From the NCBI RefSeq assembly GCF_001659985.1, contig NZ_LYCS01000001.1, forward strand, positions 434,001-498,000: a DNA stretch of 64,000 nucleotides, written 5' to 3'. Positions within the stretch are counted from its first letter, which is position 1, and each line of letters starts with the position of its first letter. Below the pieces are notes generated by a model, which was not told where the DNA came from, ran no database searches, and saw only the letters and a list, made by a program, of their open reading frames with translations. Positions 26,016-34,148 of the stretch are shown piece by piece. The position numbers and the translations under genes were made by a program. This DNA is from Oceanobacillus sp. Castelsardo. GTDB taxonomy: Bacteria; Bacillota; Bacilli; Bacillales; Amphibacillaceae.

Positions 26016-26192
26016 TTAGATATATTTATATAAATCCTCGTAAAAGTCACTCACGTCCATTCCGAAAAAGTCTTGACCATTCCAAAACCATAGAGTTTTA
26101 TCTGCAATGTCGTAATAAAGTGAATAGAATTCAAATGCTTCGATAAGTTCTAGGTTTTCCTTTTTTAAATCAAATAGTTCTTGTCCTGTCAA
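26016..26192 (-). CDS. Hypothetical phage protein, 58 aa
   Basis: The TTG at 26192 is seven bases from AGGAGG; a GTG six bases upstream would overlap the ribosome site. The protein is acidic and aromatic (FEFYSLYYDIADKTLWFWNG). No family is recognised; it is one of the short early genes between SSB and the late regulator. Confidence 0.55.
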   Translation of the reverse strand: MTGQELFDLKKENLELIEAFEFYSLYYDIADKTLWFWNGQDFFGMDVSDFYEDLYKYI

Positions 26193-26221
26193 TTGCACCC
26201 CTCCTTTAGTCGAAATGTTGG

Positions 26222-26449
26222 TTACTTTTCTTTAGATATTTCTTTTACCAACATTTTAAAAGCGGTTTTATATTGAAGTGCTTCTGATTCGGCTTGGTGT
26301 AACTCCAACGTAACTACCTTTATTTCTTCATTCAACTTGTGGTTCTCTTCTTCCAACATTTTATTCATCTCTTCTGTTGTCATTGGTTTATTGTTGGAAC
26401 TGACTTCTTTTCCTAGCTTCATCATTTCATCTACACTGGGCGGTCTCAT
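26222..26449 (-). CDS. Hypothetical coiled-coil phage protein, 75 aa
   Basis: Start at 26449 (MRPPSVDEMMKLGKEV) chosen by GAGGTG in front. The C-terminal two thirds form a coiled coil (EMNKMLEEENHKLNEEIKVV). Function unknown. Confidence 0.55.
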   Translation of the reverse strand: MRPPSVDEMMKLGKEVSSNNKPMTTEEMNKMLEEENHKLNEEIKVVTLELHQAESEALQYKTAFKMLVKEISKEK

Positions 26450-26490
26450 TATTTTCACCTCACTATTCAACAATTGGTTTCATTTCCAAA

Positions 26491-26685
26491 CTAATACGTC
26501 CCGTCCACAACCATTAAACCAGGATGCACCCTATCCCAATCCCAGATTGTTGGATTAGGACTGTTATCAACTTCCACCAGCAAAAAATCATCACCAGATA
26601 GTTTTGTAATCGTACCTTTGTTCCCTTTGCGGTCAACCAGTTCCATTCCAACTTGCAAAAATCCTAGTTCTTTCACTGATTTCAT
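26491..26685 (-). CDS. Hypothetical phage protein, 64 aa
   Basis: Beta-rich MKSVKELGFLQVGMELVDRK with KGNKGTITKLSGDDFLLVE, suggesting a small SH3-like barrel. Its ATG overlaps the stop of the gene before it. No named family. Confidence 0.55.
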   Translation of the reverse strand: MKSVKELGFLQVGMELVDRKGNKGTITKLSGDDFLLVEVDNSPNPTIWDWDRVHPGLMVVDGTY

Positions 26686-26864
26686 TGTTTCGCCCCATCT
26701 CCATACTTTTCTTGATACTTCTCATCCCATTTAGTTAATCTATCCATGATCTCATGCAAGTTCTTTATTTGTGTCTTGTTTAGTGCTTCCACCGCAATAT
26801 CCATATTGATGATTGTTTTTACCTTTGTTCTGCTTAAAGCTTTATGTTTATTTCCGCCGGCCAT
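26682..26864 (-). CDS. Hypothetical basic phage protein, 60 aa
   Basis: MAGGNKHKALSRTKVKTIIN then IAVEALNKTQIKNLHEIMDR. Basic N-terminus and helical remainder. Overlaps the following gene by 4 bases. Unknown. Confidence 0.55.
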   Translation of the reverse strand: MAGGNKHKALSRTKVKTIINMDIAVEALNKTQIKNLHEIMDRLTKWDEKYQEKYGDGAKQ

Positions 26865-26873
26865 GAAGTCACC

Positions 26874-26990
26874 TCACTTAACCCACACGACATAACTAAC
26901 TTTATTTGGTTTACTAGGTAATACTTTTATGACTTGTAACTTATCTCCATCTGCATTACGTTCAACTGTTTCAGTTACGTATCTTTTCAT
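26874..26990 (-). CDS. Hypothetical phage protein, 38 aa
   Basis: ATG at 26990 with GGAGGAATCCAA before it; product MKRYVTETVERNADGDKLQV and KPNKVSYVVWVK. Stop is nine bases before the next ATG. Too short to classify, but ribosome site and tight packing support it. Confidence 0.5.
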   Translation of the reverse strand: MKRYVTETVERNADGDKLQVIKVLPSKPNKVSYVVWVK

Positions 26991-27415
26991 TTGGATTCCT
27001 CCAATGCTTGACGTGCTTTTTTCCCACCATCCATATCCACTTCCGATTGGTCATGAATTGGCTTGTCGTCCTCTGTGTATAAAAGTGGGTAAACATAGTT
27101 ATCTTCATCCGCATAAAACTCCAAAGCTTGTTTGAAGCGTTGGTTTTGTTGTTCTAAAATAAAATTAGATAGGCTCGAATCATTCGAAATCTTCATTGCT
27201 TCATTTGCCATTTTTAGATGGTGTTCCAATTCCCCCACACGCTTCTCCAACCGTTCATTTCTGGCTTGCGTGACGTCAATTTGCTTTAATGCTTCATCAG
27301 TTACTTTTTTAGATGACTCCACACGTTGGATAAGCCAATAAGGATACGTATCTTTAGGAAGTCTGCCACCATAACCATAAGCGCGCTTTATCTCTTCCAA
27401 CCTACTCATCTTCAT
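26987..27415 (-). CDS. Coiled-coil phage protein with ALEFYADE C-terminal module
   Basis: 142 residues. The N-terminus is basic, the middle is a coiled coil (NERLEKRVGELEHHLKMANE), and the last 45 residues carry ALEFYADEDNYV and MDGGKKARQALEE. The last block is shared with the protein at 28881 to 29234 and is found at the end of many phage proteins. Function unknown. Starts inside the end of the previous gene. Confidence 0.6.
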   Translation of the reverse strand: MKMSRLEEIKRAYGYGGRLPKDTYPYWLIQRVESSKKVTDEALKQIDVTQARNERLEKRVGELEHHLKMANEAMKISNDSSLSNFILEQQNQRFKQALEFYADEDNYVYPLLYTEDDKPIHDQSEVDMDGGKKARQALEESK

Positions 27416-27956
27416 TCACATCCAATCTTTTCTCCACCGGGCAAACAAGTTTGATCATTCTGATATCCCAACTGTCACCCATCTCGTCTTCCACTGAGTT
27501 GTCCCATACAGATTCAACTTCTCCCAGCACTAAAAAATTGTTAATCACCTTAAAAATATCACCTTTTCTGTACTCGTTGACTTCCCTATCATGTGACTTC
27601 CAAAATCTACGCTCTTTTTCTTCTTTGATTTCTTGTGGTGTGGCGTGGCGTAGTTTTTCTTTGTGGATGTAACTATTATTTATAAAATACGCTTTTGATT
27701 CATCAAGTTTCATGGTGACTCCGGTTTCTGTATTAGTTATATAATCATTTTCCTTAAACTCCGGTTTTACTTCATAACCGGTGTATAAAGCTTTAATAAA
27801 TGTATCTAAATCTAGATTGTTAAGTTTTTTCAATTCCCCAACAAAACTCCAACCTTTATAAAATATGTGGGTCTTAATTAAATCGGTTTTGCTATGATGT
27901 TTTTTTCCGTATTCAATCGCTTCTGCTTGCTCTTTAGTAACCCTTACCCTTTCCAT
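27402..27956 (-). CDS. Hypothetical phage early protein, 184 aa
   Basis: Begins MERVRVTKEQAEAIEYGKKH and has KLRHATPQEIKEEKERRFWK, typical of a family of early proteins in Bacillus phages (HATPxEIxxEKERRFW). No domain of known activity is visible. GGAGG precedes the ATG. Confidence 0.65.
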   Translation of the reverse strand: MERVRVTKEQAEAIEYGKKHHSKTDLIKTHIFYKGWSFVGELKKLNNLDLDTFIKALYTGYEVKPEFKENDYITNTETGVTMKLDESKAYFINNSYIHKEKLRHATPQEIKEEKERRFWKSHDREVNEYRKGDIFKVINNFLVLGEVESVWDNSVEDEMGDSWDIRMIKLVCPVEKRLDVNEDE

Positions 27957-28014
27957 TTCAATCCCTCCAAATTAATCAATTTAAGCCGTTCTAAGACGTT
28001 TTATTTATTTCGTA

Positions 28015-28055
28015 TAGTTTTAGTCTAGCAAACTACTAAAAACGCTTTGAGCGTT
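28015..28055. other. Adjacent hairpins in the early region
   Basis: GTTTTAGT is complementary to ACTAAAAAC at about 28034 to 28042, and next to it AACGC pairs with GCGTT around TTTGA. On the minus strand the second hairpin runs into TTTTTAG, a weak terminator after the gene ending at 28057. Confidence 0.4.
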
Positions 28056-28056
28056 A

Positions 28057-28224
28057 TCAGAACCAATCAGAATGAGGTGACTTAACTTCCACTTCCATCG
28101 CTCTTAATCTAGCTAACTGGTTAACTAATTCTTTATAATCCTTTTCATCGGTATCATGGTAGTTGTATTTTCTAAGTTGCTCGATGACAAAACTCTTTTT
28201 ATAATCATCGAGTGTTTGGTTCAT
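28057..28224 (-). CDS. Small phage protein, 55 aa, FbpA-like layout
   Basis: ATG at 28224 with AGGAGAAG. Product MNQTLDDYKKSFVIEQLRKY, KELVNQLARLRAMEVE and final HSDWF. The pattern (short helical KKxFVIEQL, ELVxxLARLRAxE, final WF) resembles short Bacillus proteins often annotated as Fur-regulated basic protein-like. The resemblance is weak; role unknown. Confidence 0.55.
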   Translation of the reverse strand: MNQTLDDYKKSFVIEQLRKYNYHDTDEKDYKELVNQLARLRAMEVEVKSPHSDWF

Positions 28225-28226
28225 CG

Positions 28227-28760
28227 TCACTTCTCCTTATACTGTTCGTTTATTGGTTCTGTCGCTGCTCTTTCGGGATCCCATCCATAACTTCTTATTC
28301 GAGCGCTATAGGTATTTGCAGATATACCGTTAGACAATGCTATATTTTTGTATTTTCGATACTCTAACACCCTATCTTTATTTTCAGGGGTAAGTCCTCT
28401 TGGCGTTGTACTCGCTTCTTCTATCGTCCAACCTTTTTTAATACGGTTAACAAAATTTTGATAAGTTATATTTAGTCCGTTTTTTACCGCCTTTTCATGT
28501 TCTTCAGAATAAATTTTTGTTTTTTGCTTCGGCCGGGTTATGGCTTTCTCTAAAGGCCATCCGTGTTGATAAATTCGTGTTCTAACCAATTGTTTAGATA
28601 TGCCGTTCTTTTCTGCTATTTCATAATATTTATCTAATGTTTTTCTCATCGGGGAAGTTAGTGCTTTTTCTTTACTCCAACCGTGATATATCCTTGACCT
28701 CAACGCAGTTTCTGTTATCCCGTTTTTCTCAGCTTGCTTAATATCTTTAATCGTTAACAT
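28227..28760 (-). CDS. Four-repeat DNA-binding-like phage protein
   Basis: Start placed at ATG 28760 (MLTIKDIKQAEKNGI), just past the stop of the gene before; longer in-frame starts run through that gene. 177 residues, basic. Four degenerate units of about 31 residues are visible, each with NGI then RIY or RIR, then GW and EKA: residues 9 to 38 (NGITETALRSRIYHGWSKEK), 48 to 78, 90 to 120, and 140 to 169. Each unit looks like a small helix-turn-helix. It probably binds DNA or RNA. Confidence 0.6.
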   Translation of the reverse strand: MLTIKDIKQAEKNGITETALRSRIYHGWSKEKALTSPMRKTLDKYYEIAEKNGISKQLVRTRIYQHGWPLEKAITRPKQKTKIYSEEHEKAVKNGLNITYQNFVNRIKKGWTIEEASTTPRGLTPENKDRVLEYRKYKNIALSNGISANTYSARIRSYGWDPERAATEPINEQYKEK

Positions 28761-28764
28761 ACCT

Positions 28765-28884
28765 TTACCAACCCCCGAACATGGCGTAATATTTACCTTT
28801 CCAGTAACTCGACAACCTAGCGTCAAATTTATTACCTACATCTACACCGCGTCTTTTGCTGATTTTGAATTTAATAGTGATCAT
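28765..28884 (-). CDS. Small basic phage protein, 39 aa
   Basis: ATG at 28884 with GGAGG; product MITIKFKISKRRGVDVGNKF and DARLSSYWKGKYYAMFGGW. Strongly basic, aromatic C-terminus. Its stop is four bases before the next ATG. No family recognised. Confidence 0.6.
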   Translation of the reverse strand: MITIKFKISKRRGVDVGNKFDARLSSYWKGKYYAMFGGW

Positions 28885-29234
28885 GGTTTAACCTCCAACG
28901 CTATACGTGCTTTATTCCCTTGATCATTGTCGATTTCCAGCAGTCCATCAGCGCTTCTTTCATTTGCTACATAATTTTCCTCATTCGCATAAAACTTCAA
29001 AGCTTCTTCGAGTTCCTCAATCCGTTCCAACAGCCCCACAACATAAACCTGTCCGTCCCTTAATTCCTGCAATGCATGTATTGCTAATTCCTTACCGGTC
29101 CAACTGCTAGGTGTAAATGGTTCTGGATATTTTTCAGCACCTTTTTTGATTTGCGTTTCTTTTACTTCATCCGTAATTTTGTCTACTTTTTTATAAAATG
29201 GATGGTTAAAATGGTTAATTAGATTTTCATTCAT
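28881..29234 (-). CDS. Phage protein, possible dNTP-pyrophosphohydrolase-like fold
   Basis: 117 residues: IKKGAEKYPEPFTPSSWTGK and LAIHALQELRDGQVYVVGL, with a helical pattern reminiscent of small all-alpha nucleotide hydrolases (Glu/Asp rich, KYP..P motif), and a C-terminal ALKFYANEENYV and NKARIALE module shared with the 26987 to 27415 protein. The enzyme idea is only a suggestion. Confidence 0.55.
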   Translation of the reverse strand: MNENLINHFNHPFYKKVDKITDEVKETQIKKGAEKYPEPFTPSSWTGKELAIHALQELRDGQVYVVGLLERIEELEEALKFYANEENYVANERSADGLLEIDNDQGNKARIALEVKP

Positions 29235-29247
29235 CCCTTAATCCCCC

Positions 29248-29718
29248 TTAAAAAGGTAATTCATCGTCGCTAATATCAATTGGTTGTCCATTATTAGCAA
29301 AAGGGTCCTCGTTATTGAAATTAGATTGATTCTGGTTGTTTTGTTGATTCGGTTGAGTGTTTGTTCCTGGTTGATTGTTTTGCCCTGTGTTGCCGTTATT
29401 TTTGCTTTCTAGGAACTGGATGGATTCTGCTAAAATTTCTGTAACATAGACTGTCTTTCCATCCTGTCCTTCGTAAGTTCGAGTTTGTACACGACCATCA
29501 ACCCCGATAAGATTTCCTTTCTTTTGATAGTTTGCTAGGTTTTCAGCCTGTTTTCTCCAGGTTACACAGTTTACAAAGTCAGCTTCTTGTTGTCCTTCTT
29601 GATTCTTAAATGGACGATTCACTGCTACAGTAAAATTTGCCACTGCATTTCCTGTGGGTGTGTATCTTAAATCCGGATCACGTGTTAAACGGCCCACTAA
29701 AATTGTTCTATTCATCAT
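29248..29718 (-). CDS. ssb: Single-stranded DNA-binding protein
   Basis: Start at ATG 29718, seven bases after GGAGG; an upstream in-frame start would contain the ribosome site. 156 residues. An OB fold with [40 protein letters not shown] and [20 protein letters not shown] is followed by a Gln/Asn-rich linker and the acidic tip DISDDELPF which recruits partner proteins. Coats ssDNA in phage replication and recombination. Confidence 0.95.
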   Translation of the reverse strand: MMNRTILVGRLTRDPDLRYTPTGNAVANFTVAVNRPFKNQEGQQEADFVNCVTWRKQAENLANYQKKGNLIGVDGRVQTRTYEGQDGKTVYVTEILAESIQFLESKNNGNTGQNNQPGTNTQPNQQNNQNQSNFNNEDPFANNGQPIDISDDELPF

Positions 29719-29986
29719 TTGTTTTCCTCCTATAAGCAAATGCTCTAGTAATTTTTCCCTCGTCCGCTAAGTAAGCCAAAGCGTATAATATTTCCATGTA
29801 CGGACGTTTAAAGCGTTCCATCAAATCCTCAATTTCCCAACCATTTTCATATAGAATGTTTATTTCATGTAACAATCCTGTGGAGAACGCATCATCATAT
29901 TTGCTTGTTACATAGACAAGCCCTCCACCTGGCAGTTTTTTATCGTTCTTCCACCTTTTCATCCGATGTTCTTCAATGGGAATCAT
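29708..29986 (-). CDS. Hypothetical phage protein, 92 aa
   Basis: Begins [20 protein letters not shown] and has [18 protein letters not shown], then [17 protein letters not shown], a likely helix-turn-helix. ATGA overlap with the previous gene. Found between the zinc-finger protein and SSB. Function unknown. Confidence 0.6.
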   Translation of the reverse strand: MIPIEEHRMKRWKNDKKLPGGGLVYVTSKYDDAFSTGLLHEINILYENGWEIEDLMERFKRPYMEILYALAYLADEGKITRAFAYRRKTNDE

Positions 29987-30153
29987 GCTATTTCACCTTT
30001 TAATTTCGCTAATCGATATTCATAATATTTCAAACGCTTTTGCTTTTCCGTTTCACTTTTATATTCACAATGACTATCGGGGCAAGGATGAAAAGTTATG
30101 CCCCATGAATGCTCTGTGTTTATTCCGCCTGTTCCGTTGCAGGTTTTACACAT
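29983..30153 (-). CDS. Small zinc-finger-like phage protein, 56 aa
   Basis: Product MCKTCNGTGGINTEHSWGIT followed by HPCPDSHCEY, giving four cysteines (CxxC and CxxxxxC) and a GTGG turn like a DnaJ-type knuckle; the second half is basic and helical (KQKRLKYYEYRLAKLKG). It probably binds zinc. GAAGGTG precedes the ATG. Confidence 0.6.
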   Translation of the reverse strand: MCKTCNGTGGINTEHSWGITFHPCPDSHCEYKSETEKQKRLKYYEYRLAKLKGEIA

Positions 30154-30373
30154 GGGATTCACCTTCTAACAGTTCTGGATTTTCAAAGACAGTGCCAATC
30201 TTTTTATTTCTGTTGTCTCTGTCGTGAAAGACTTCCCAAAATTTACCCTTACCATTTGTCAATTCAATTGTCTTCGCTTTATGTCTTATAAAGATTCCGA
30301 TTTTAGTTGGATTGTTTTCCCCAGCCCAACCATTTTCAATAATGTCACCGAACATAAATCTTTCTAATTTCAC
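30146..30373 (-). CDS. Hypothetical phage protein, 75 aa
   Basis: GTG start overlapping the previous stop. Beta-rich MKLERFMFGDIIENGWAGEN, TKIGIFIRHKAKTIELTNGK. Opens with FxxGDxI as in other small phage barrels of unknown role. Confidence 0.55.
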   Translation of the reverse strand: MKLERFMFGDIIENGWAGENNPTKIGIFIRHKAKTIELTNGKGKFWEVFHDRDNRNKKIGTVFENPELLEGESHV

Positions 30374-30531
30374 ACCGCATCCCCCTCTATCACTTCATCA
30401 ATCGTCACTTGGTTCTTTTCAAATTCCGCATCAGCCAAATCCCTCAAATGCTTCTCATAACAAACAGGTCCATATCCACGATCAATGCTTTTCTTGTCTT
30501 TTAGTTTTCTTCCGCATGTAGTGCATTGCAT
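30370..30531 (-). CDS. Small zinc-finger protein, DUF6011-like, 53 aa
   Basis: MQCTTCGRKLKDKKSIDRGY and GPVCYEKH: CxxCGRxL...SIxRGxGPxC is a recurrent small zinc ribbon of phages and mobile elements. The ATG follows the DnaC-like gene at once, with AAGGGGG. Role unknown. Confidence 0.65.
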   Translation of the reverse strand: MQCTTCGRKLKDKKSIDRGYGPVCYEKHLRDLADAEFEKNQVTIDEVIEGDAV

Positions 30532-31413
30532 TTACATTGCCCCCTTAGCAAATTTCCCTAATCGGTAATTATCTCCATCAATTTCCACAACCGTTGTATC
30601 TCGATTGACAATCCTGCTGAAATTCCGTTCGCCTAACTTTGCTTCCAAATCGTTGGGGTTGTAGTTTGATGTATAAATCGTATGAAGACCTTGCCTGCTA
30701 TCCACGATTTCAAATAACTTTTCCCATGCCCACTCGCTTGATTTTTCAGCACCTAAGTCATCCAGAACTAAGACGTCCGTATTGTTTAACATTTCGATAA
30801 TGTCACCTTCTGAATAATCGCTATCCTTGTTATAACTAGCTCTAAACTTAGTTAGCAGTTTAGGAACTGAAATGAATATCGCACTATAAGGTCTCCATTC
30901 TTCTCTGCCGTTATCATGAATGACTTTATATTGCTTTTTGATAATCTCATCCGTGATTGACTTTGCTAGATGCGACTTTCCAACTCCATAAGTACCAGAA
31001 AAGAGTAGATTAATAGGTTTATCTTTATCGAATACCTCAACAAATCGTTCCGCTACCATTTTTGCCTTTGCTTGCGACTGGTTACTAGCTTGATAGGTTT
31101 CAAATGAAGCTTGCTGAAGGTCCTTGTTGATAAGAGAATACCGATTGAAAAACTGCTTCATTTTGGCTGTTTTTAGATTGTTTAAGCTATTCAATGATTT
31201 TTTAGCTAAAGCTATATCCTCACACTTGCAACCATATTCAACTTCATCAATGGTTTCTCTTGGTGTTATCTCGATTTTTTTGCCTTTGTCTGGGCCTCCT
31301 ACCAATTCCATTTCGTAAACTCTAGTTTTCATCTTGCAGCCAGGACACGTTTCCTCCCTTAGAAAAGTCATATTTGGAGTAATCTTGCCTATAACTTGAC
31401 TGAGTGATTTCAT
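30532..31413 (-). CDS. dnaC: DnaC-like helicase loader
   Basis: Start at ATG 31413 (MKSLSQVIGKITPNM) behind GGAGG, within the end of the DnaD-like gene. 293 residues. Cys23, Cys26, Cys62 and Cys64 form a probable zinc site. AAA+ motifs: GTYGVGKS (140 to 147), VLVLDDLG (214 to 221), and sensor-like ARG region SNYNPNDLEAKLGERNFSRI. Loads the host DnaB-type helicase at the phage origin. Matches YqaM in the skin element by order. Confidence 0.88.
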   Translation of the reverse strand: MKSLSQVIGKITPNMTFLREETCPGCKMKTRVYEMELVGGPDKGKKIEITPRETIDEVEYGCKCEDIALAKKSLNSLNNLKTAKMKQFFNRYSLINKDLQQASFETYQASNQSQAKAKMVAERFVEVFDKDKPINLLFSGTYGVGKSHLAKSITDEIIKKQYKVIHDNGREEWRPYSAIFISVPKLLTKFRASYNKDSDYSEGDIIEMLNNTDVLVLDDLGAEKSSEWAWEKLFEIVDSRQGLHTIYTSNYNPNDLEAKLGERNFSRIVNRDTTVVEIDGDNYRLGKFAKGAM

Positions 31414-32233
31414 TTTGTTTACCTCCATTTATCGCTTTTAATGATGGTTTATTTATAGTATTTAACCGGTCTAGAGCTTCTTCTCTACTCGTGTTTCTCA
31501 TAATACCGATGGTGTAATCTTCTTTTTTTCCTGCATGAACTTCTATATGTGTTTTAAGTGCATATTCAATGACAGCAGGATCGTATTTCTTCCACTTTTC
31601 CATAGTGTTACAAATTACACTTTTTGCTACTTTTCCGGTTTTCCTAGTTTCCCTAATGACATCCCAATATTTTTTATTTAATTCATTAAAATTATTTATT
31701 GGGGAAAAGACCGGCAATAAATCTTTGATTTTTGACGTATAGTCTTTTTCTTTATCTCTTTCTATATCTTCTTCTCTTTCTTCTTCTGTACCGTCACGTG
31801 ACGTCACGCTAACGTCACTTTCTTTTTTTGTCTCAATTTCAAGTTGTTTTTTTCTCTCTCGATACCTTCTATTTCGCTCTGCATTAAGCTTTTTAACACG
31901 TTCCATACCTTCAATGTTTTGATGTTTTTCCCAGTTAGAAATTGAAATAAAGGCATCTTCGTCAATCTCTATCATTCCAAACTGTTTAAACGTCTCCAGA
32001 GCCATTCTTATTACATTTAGAGGACGATTAAATATAGTTGCTAACATCTCATCTGTGTATGGGATATTCTCACTCAAATAGATATATCCACTTGCGTTTG
32101 TTTTTCCCGCCTGCGACAGAAGCTTGACCCAAATAATGAGGATGGTATCAGCTTCCGGCATTTGTTCAATAAGCCTTATTTTCTCGTCCTCAAACATATT
32201 CGTACTTAACTTTATCCACTTCACATCACTCAT
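31322..32233 (-). CDS. Replication initiation protein (Phage_rep_org_N / DnaD-like)
   Basis: 303 residues. The first 115 (MSDVKWIKLSTNMFEDEKIR and QMPEADTILIIWVKLLSQAG) are the winged-helix N-terminal domain of phage replisome organisers. A highly charged linker follows (residues 120 to 165) and a DnaD-type C-terminal region (SKIKDLLPVFSPINNF and WKKYDPAVIEYALKTH). Binds the phage origin and recruits the helicase loader encoded next. The linker DNA holds repeats that may be the origin. Confidence 0.85.
   Translation of the reverse strand: MSDVKWIKLSTNMFEDEKIRLIEQMPEADTILIIWVKLLSQAGKTNASGYIYLSENIPYTDEMLATIFNRPLNVIRMALETFKQFGMIEIDEDAFISISNWEKHQNIEGMERVKKLNAERNRRYRERKKQLEIETKKESDVSVTSRDGTEEEREEDIERDKEKDYTSKIKDLLPVFSPINNFNELNKKYWDVIRETRKTGKVAKSVICNTMEKWKKYDPAVIEYALKTHIEVHAGKKEDYTIGIMRNTSREEALDRLNTINKPSLKAINGGKQNEITQSSYRQDYSKYDFSKGGNVSWLQDEN
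31792..31818. other. Candidate replication origin iterons inside the initiator gene
   Basis: CGTCAC occurs three times on the plus strand at 31792, 31802 and 31813, one helical turn apart. Two overlapping perfect palindromes, CGTCACGTGACG and GTGACGTCAC, lie in the same stretch. AT-rich DNA (attcattaaaattatttatt) is about 100 bases to the left. Many phage origins lie within the initiator gene. Confidence 0.45.
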
Positions 32234-32250
32234 TACTGGATCACTTCTCC

Positions 32251-32415
32251 TTAGTTTCTCGGTATCTCACAGACTGCAAATCTACCTTTTACTTTTTTAA
32301 TGACATATCCTGGATAGTGTTGCATATATTGTAGGATGTGCCTTTTTAATTCTTCTTCGTTTTTTGATTGCTCCCAGATCCAGTCTGGGAGCCTTACATT
32401 TGATTTGTTATGCAT
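32251..32415 (-). CDS. Hypothetical phage protein, 54 aa
   Basis: ATG at 32415 overlaps the end of recT. Product MHNKSNVRLPDWIWEQSKNE and ELKRHILQYMQHYPGYVIKK, ending CEIPRN. Basic, probably a mixed helical-beta fold. Same position as small genes between recT and the initiator in skin-like modules. Unknown. Confidence 0.6.
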   Translation of the reverse strand: MHNKSNVRLPDWIWEQSKNEEELKRHILQYMQHYPGYVIKKVKGRFAVCEIPRN

Positions 32416-33214
32416 TTTCTTCTACTGTAAAATCTTGCTGTTCGTTTTCGCCTACTACCTCGTAATCTGCATCTATAACATCAGACGAAAATTCTTCATT
32501 TACTTCTACCGGATCCTTGCTATCCTCAACCATGCCTTTTTGCATATCAATAGAAAGGATTCCCCATTTATTTAGCATGTTACGAATAACTGTTTTCCTA
32601 GCCATAGCATCCCAGTCGTTTTTCCATCCGAAATCTGATTTACTGAATCTTTTCTTATGTTTTTCTACATCTTCTTTAGACCAATAAACTGTCTTTCTAA
32701 AACCATTAATAAGTTCAAAATAGCCTGTATACCCAATTACTTTGTCCGATGTTCTGCTTTCGAAATCTAATTCAATTTCTTCTGTAAGACGGTCCCATTT
32801 TTTCAATTCACCTTCATAAACCTCAATCACGTTTATATTGCGATATTGACCTGTTCTAAGCGCTAATTGAATGTATCCTTTGTAACCCATTTGGAATTGC
32901 GCTTTACCACCGTAAGGGACAATCCATGCATACCCTAGGTTCTTATCAACTGGAAGGTCTAAAGTAGCCGCAATCATGGCACTTGAAATAACACTCATTG
33001 GTTCGGCTTTTTGAAGCATTTTCTCGCTGTTATAAAGACCTAGTATCGATGCTGTGAATTGATTAGCGCGTTTCCCTAACACTTCCTCAAAACGATTCAT
33101 AACAGCTGGAGAAGCTAGTAATTGCTTCATTGTTGTTCCTTGTGTTTTACCTACCTGGTTATTACCTTGTTTTTTATTTGAAATTTGATTTTTTAAAGTT
33201 GAATTTGTGGCCAT
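32408..33214 (-). CDS. recT: RecT single-strand annealing recombinase
   Basis: Start at ATG 33214 with AAAGGAG ten bases before. 268 residues. SVISSAMIAATLDLPVDKNL and AWIVPYGGKAQFQMGYKGYI are RecT family signatures; VEKHKKRFSKSD and WKNDWDAMARKTVIRNMLNK follow; the end is acidic. Anneals complementary ssDNA made by the partner exonuclease. Equivalent of YqaK. Confidence 0.93.
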   Translation of the reverse strand: MATNSTLKNQISNKKQGNNQVGKTQGTTMKQLLASPAVMNRFEEVLGKRANQFTASILGLYNSEKMLQKAEPMSVISSAMIAATLDLPVDKNLGYAWIVPYGGKAQFQMGYKGYIQLALRTGQYRNINVIEVYEGELKKWDRLTEEIELDFESRTSDKVIGYTGYFELINGFRKTVYWSKEDVEKHKKRFSKSDFGWKNDWDAMARKTVIRNMLNKWGILSIDMQKGMVEDSKDPVEVNEEFSSDVIDADYEVVGENEQQDFTVEENA

Positions 33215-33215
33215 A

Positions 33216-34148
33216 TTATCCAATCTCCTTTACGCCGAATCTACGGCTTGTAGTTTGCTTTAAAACTGAATTATATATATCTGGATACTTACTCTTTAAA
33301 AGCTTGCTATCGACCCTATTTGACGTAACGGGCTTCCAATCAACTTGGTAGTTCTTAACGAAACCCGTTTCGGCTTCTTTTAATTCATGCTTAAGCTCGT
33401 TTTCTGTTTGCTTCGCCAATTCTTGTAACTGTTTGATGTTTTGTTTTAACTCCAAGTAGTTGTCCAGTTTTTCTTTATAACCGAAAGACAAGTCAACAAT
33501 TTTTTCTGGATCCGATTCTTCATATCGTTCTTTCAAGAATTTTTCTGCTGCACTTGAACCATCTAATGCAGGTGGTACGTTCCCTAATACATGGTGATTC
33601 CAGAAGTGAACCTCCGCATCAAATATCATTTGAATAAGTTCCTCATCCCGTTCAATGTCTTTCCAAATGAATCGTTGTCCACCTACTAAAACAGCTATAT
33701 AAGCGTGTTTATAACCAGTTACACCTAAATAGTGTTGGACTTGTACTAAATAGGGCGCTGGGATTTCTTCGCTTTCCCAATCTTTAGCCAAGAATGCACT
33801 AGCTGTCTTGCATTCGAGAATGGCATCCTCCCCAACAACTTTTCTATCAATGTTTGCTGTAATGAAGTTAAATTTTGGATGTTGCATCATAAAGTTGTTA
33901 CGACGTACTTTTTTACCCGAACGAACTTCAAACTCTTTTGCAACTACTTCTTCAAGCAAATTTCCAAAGTATGCTGCTTCTGCTTGTGATTCTTCTACAT
34001 GGGTTTGACCTGTCTTCTCTAGCCACAATTCAAATGGTGTACGATATTTATTTAATCCAAGGATGATGGAAGCATCACTTCCGCCAATTCCTTTTGTACG
34101 TTCTTCAAGCCACTCTTGGCGAGTCATTTCAAGTGTGTTTTTAGCCAT
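33216..34148 (-). CDS. yqaJ: YqaJ-type phage exonuclease
   Basis: 310 residues. RTKGIGGSDASIILG (17 to 31) is the family signature; Asp101 in FITANIDR and Glu112-Cys-Lys114 (LECKTA) complete a lambda-exonuclease-like metal site. Glu64-65 region (GNLLEEVVAKEFE) is a further conserved helix. Degrades one strand of duplex ends to give substrate for RecT; the two genes are one base apart. Confidence 0.92.
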   Translation of the reverse strand: MAKNTLEMTRQEWLEERTKGIGGSDASIILGLNKYRTPFELWLEKTGQTHVEESQAEAAYFGNLLEEVVAKEFEVRSGKKVRRNNFMMQHPKFNFITANIDRKVVGEDAILECKTASAFLAKDWESEEIPAPYLVQVQHYLGVTGYKHAYIAVLVGGQRFIWKDIERDEELIQMIFDAEVHFWNHHVLGNVPPALDGSSAAEKFLKERYEESDPEKIVDLSFGYKEKLDNYLELKQNIKQLQELAKQTENELKHELKEAETGFVKNYQVDWKPVTSNRVDSKLLKSKYPDIYNSVLKQTTSRRFGVKEIG

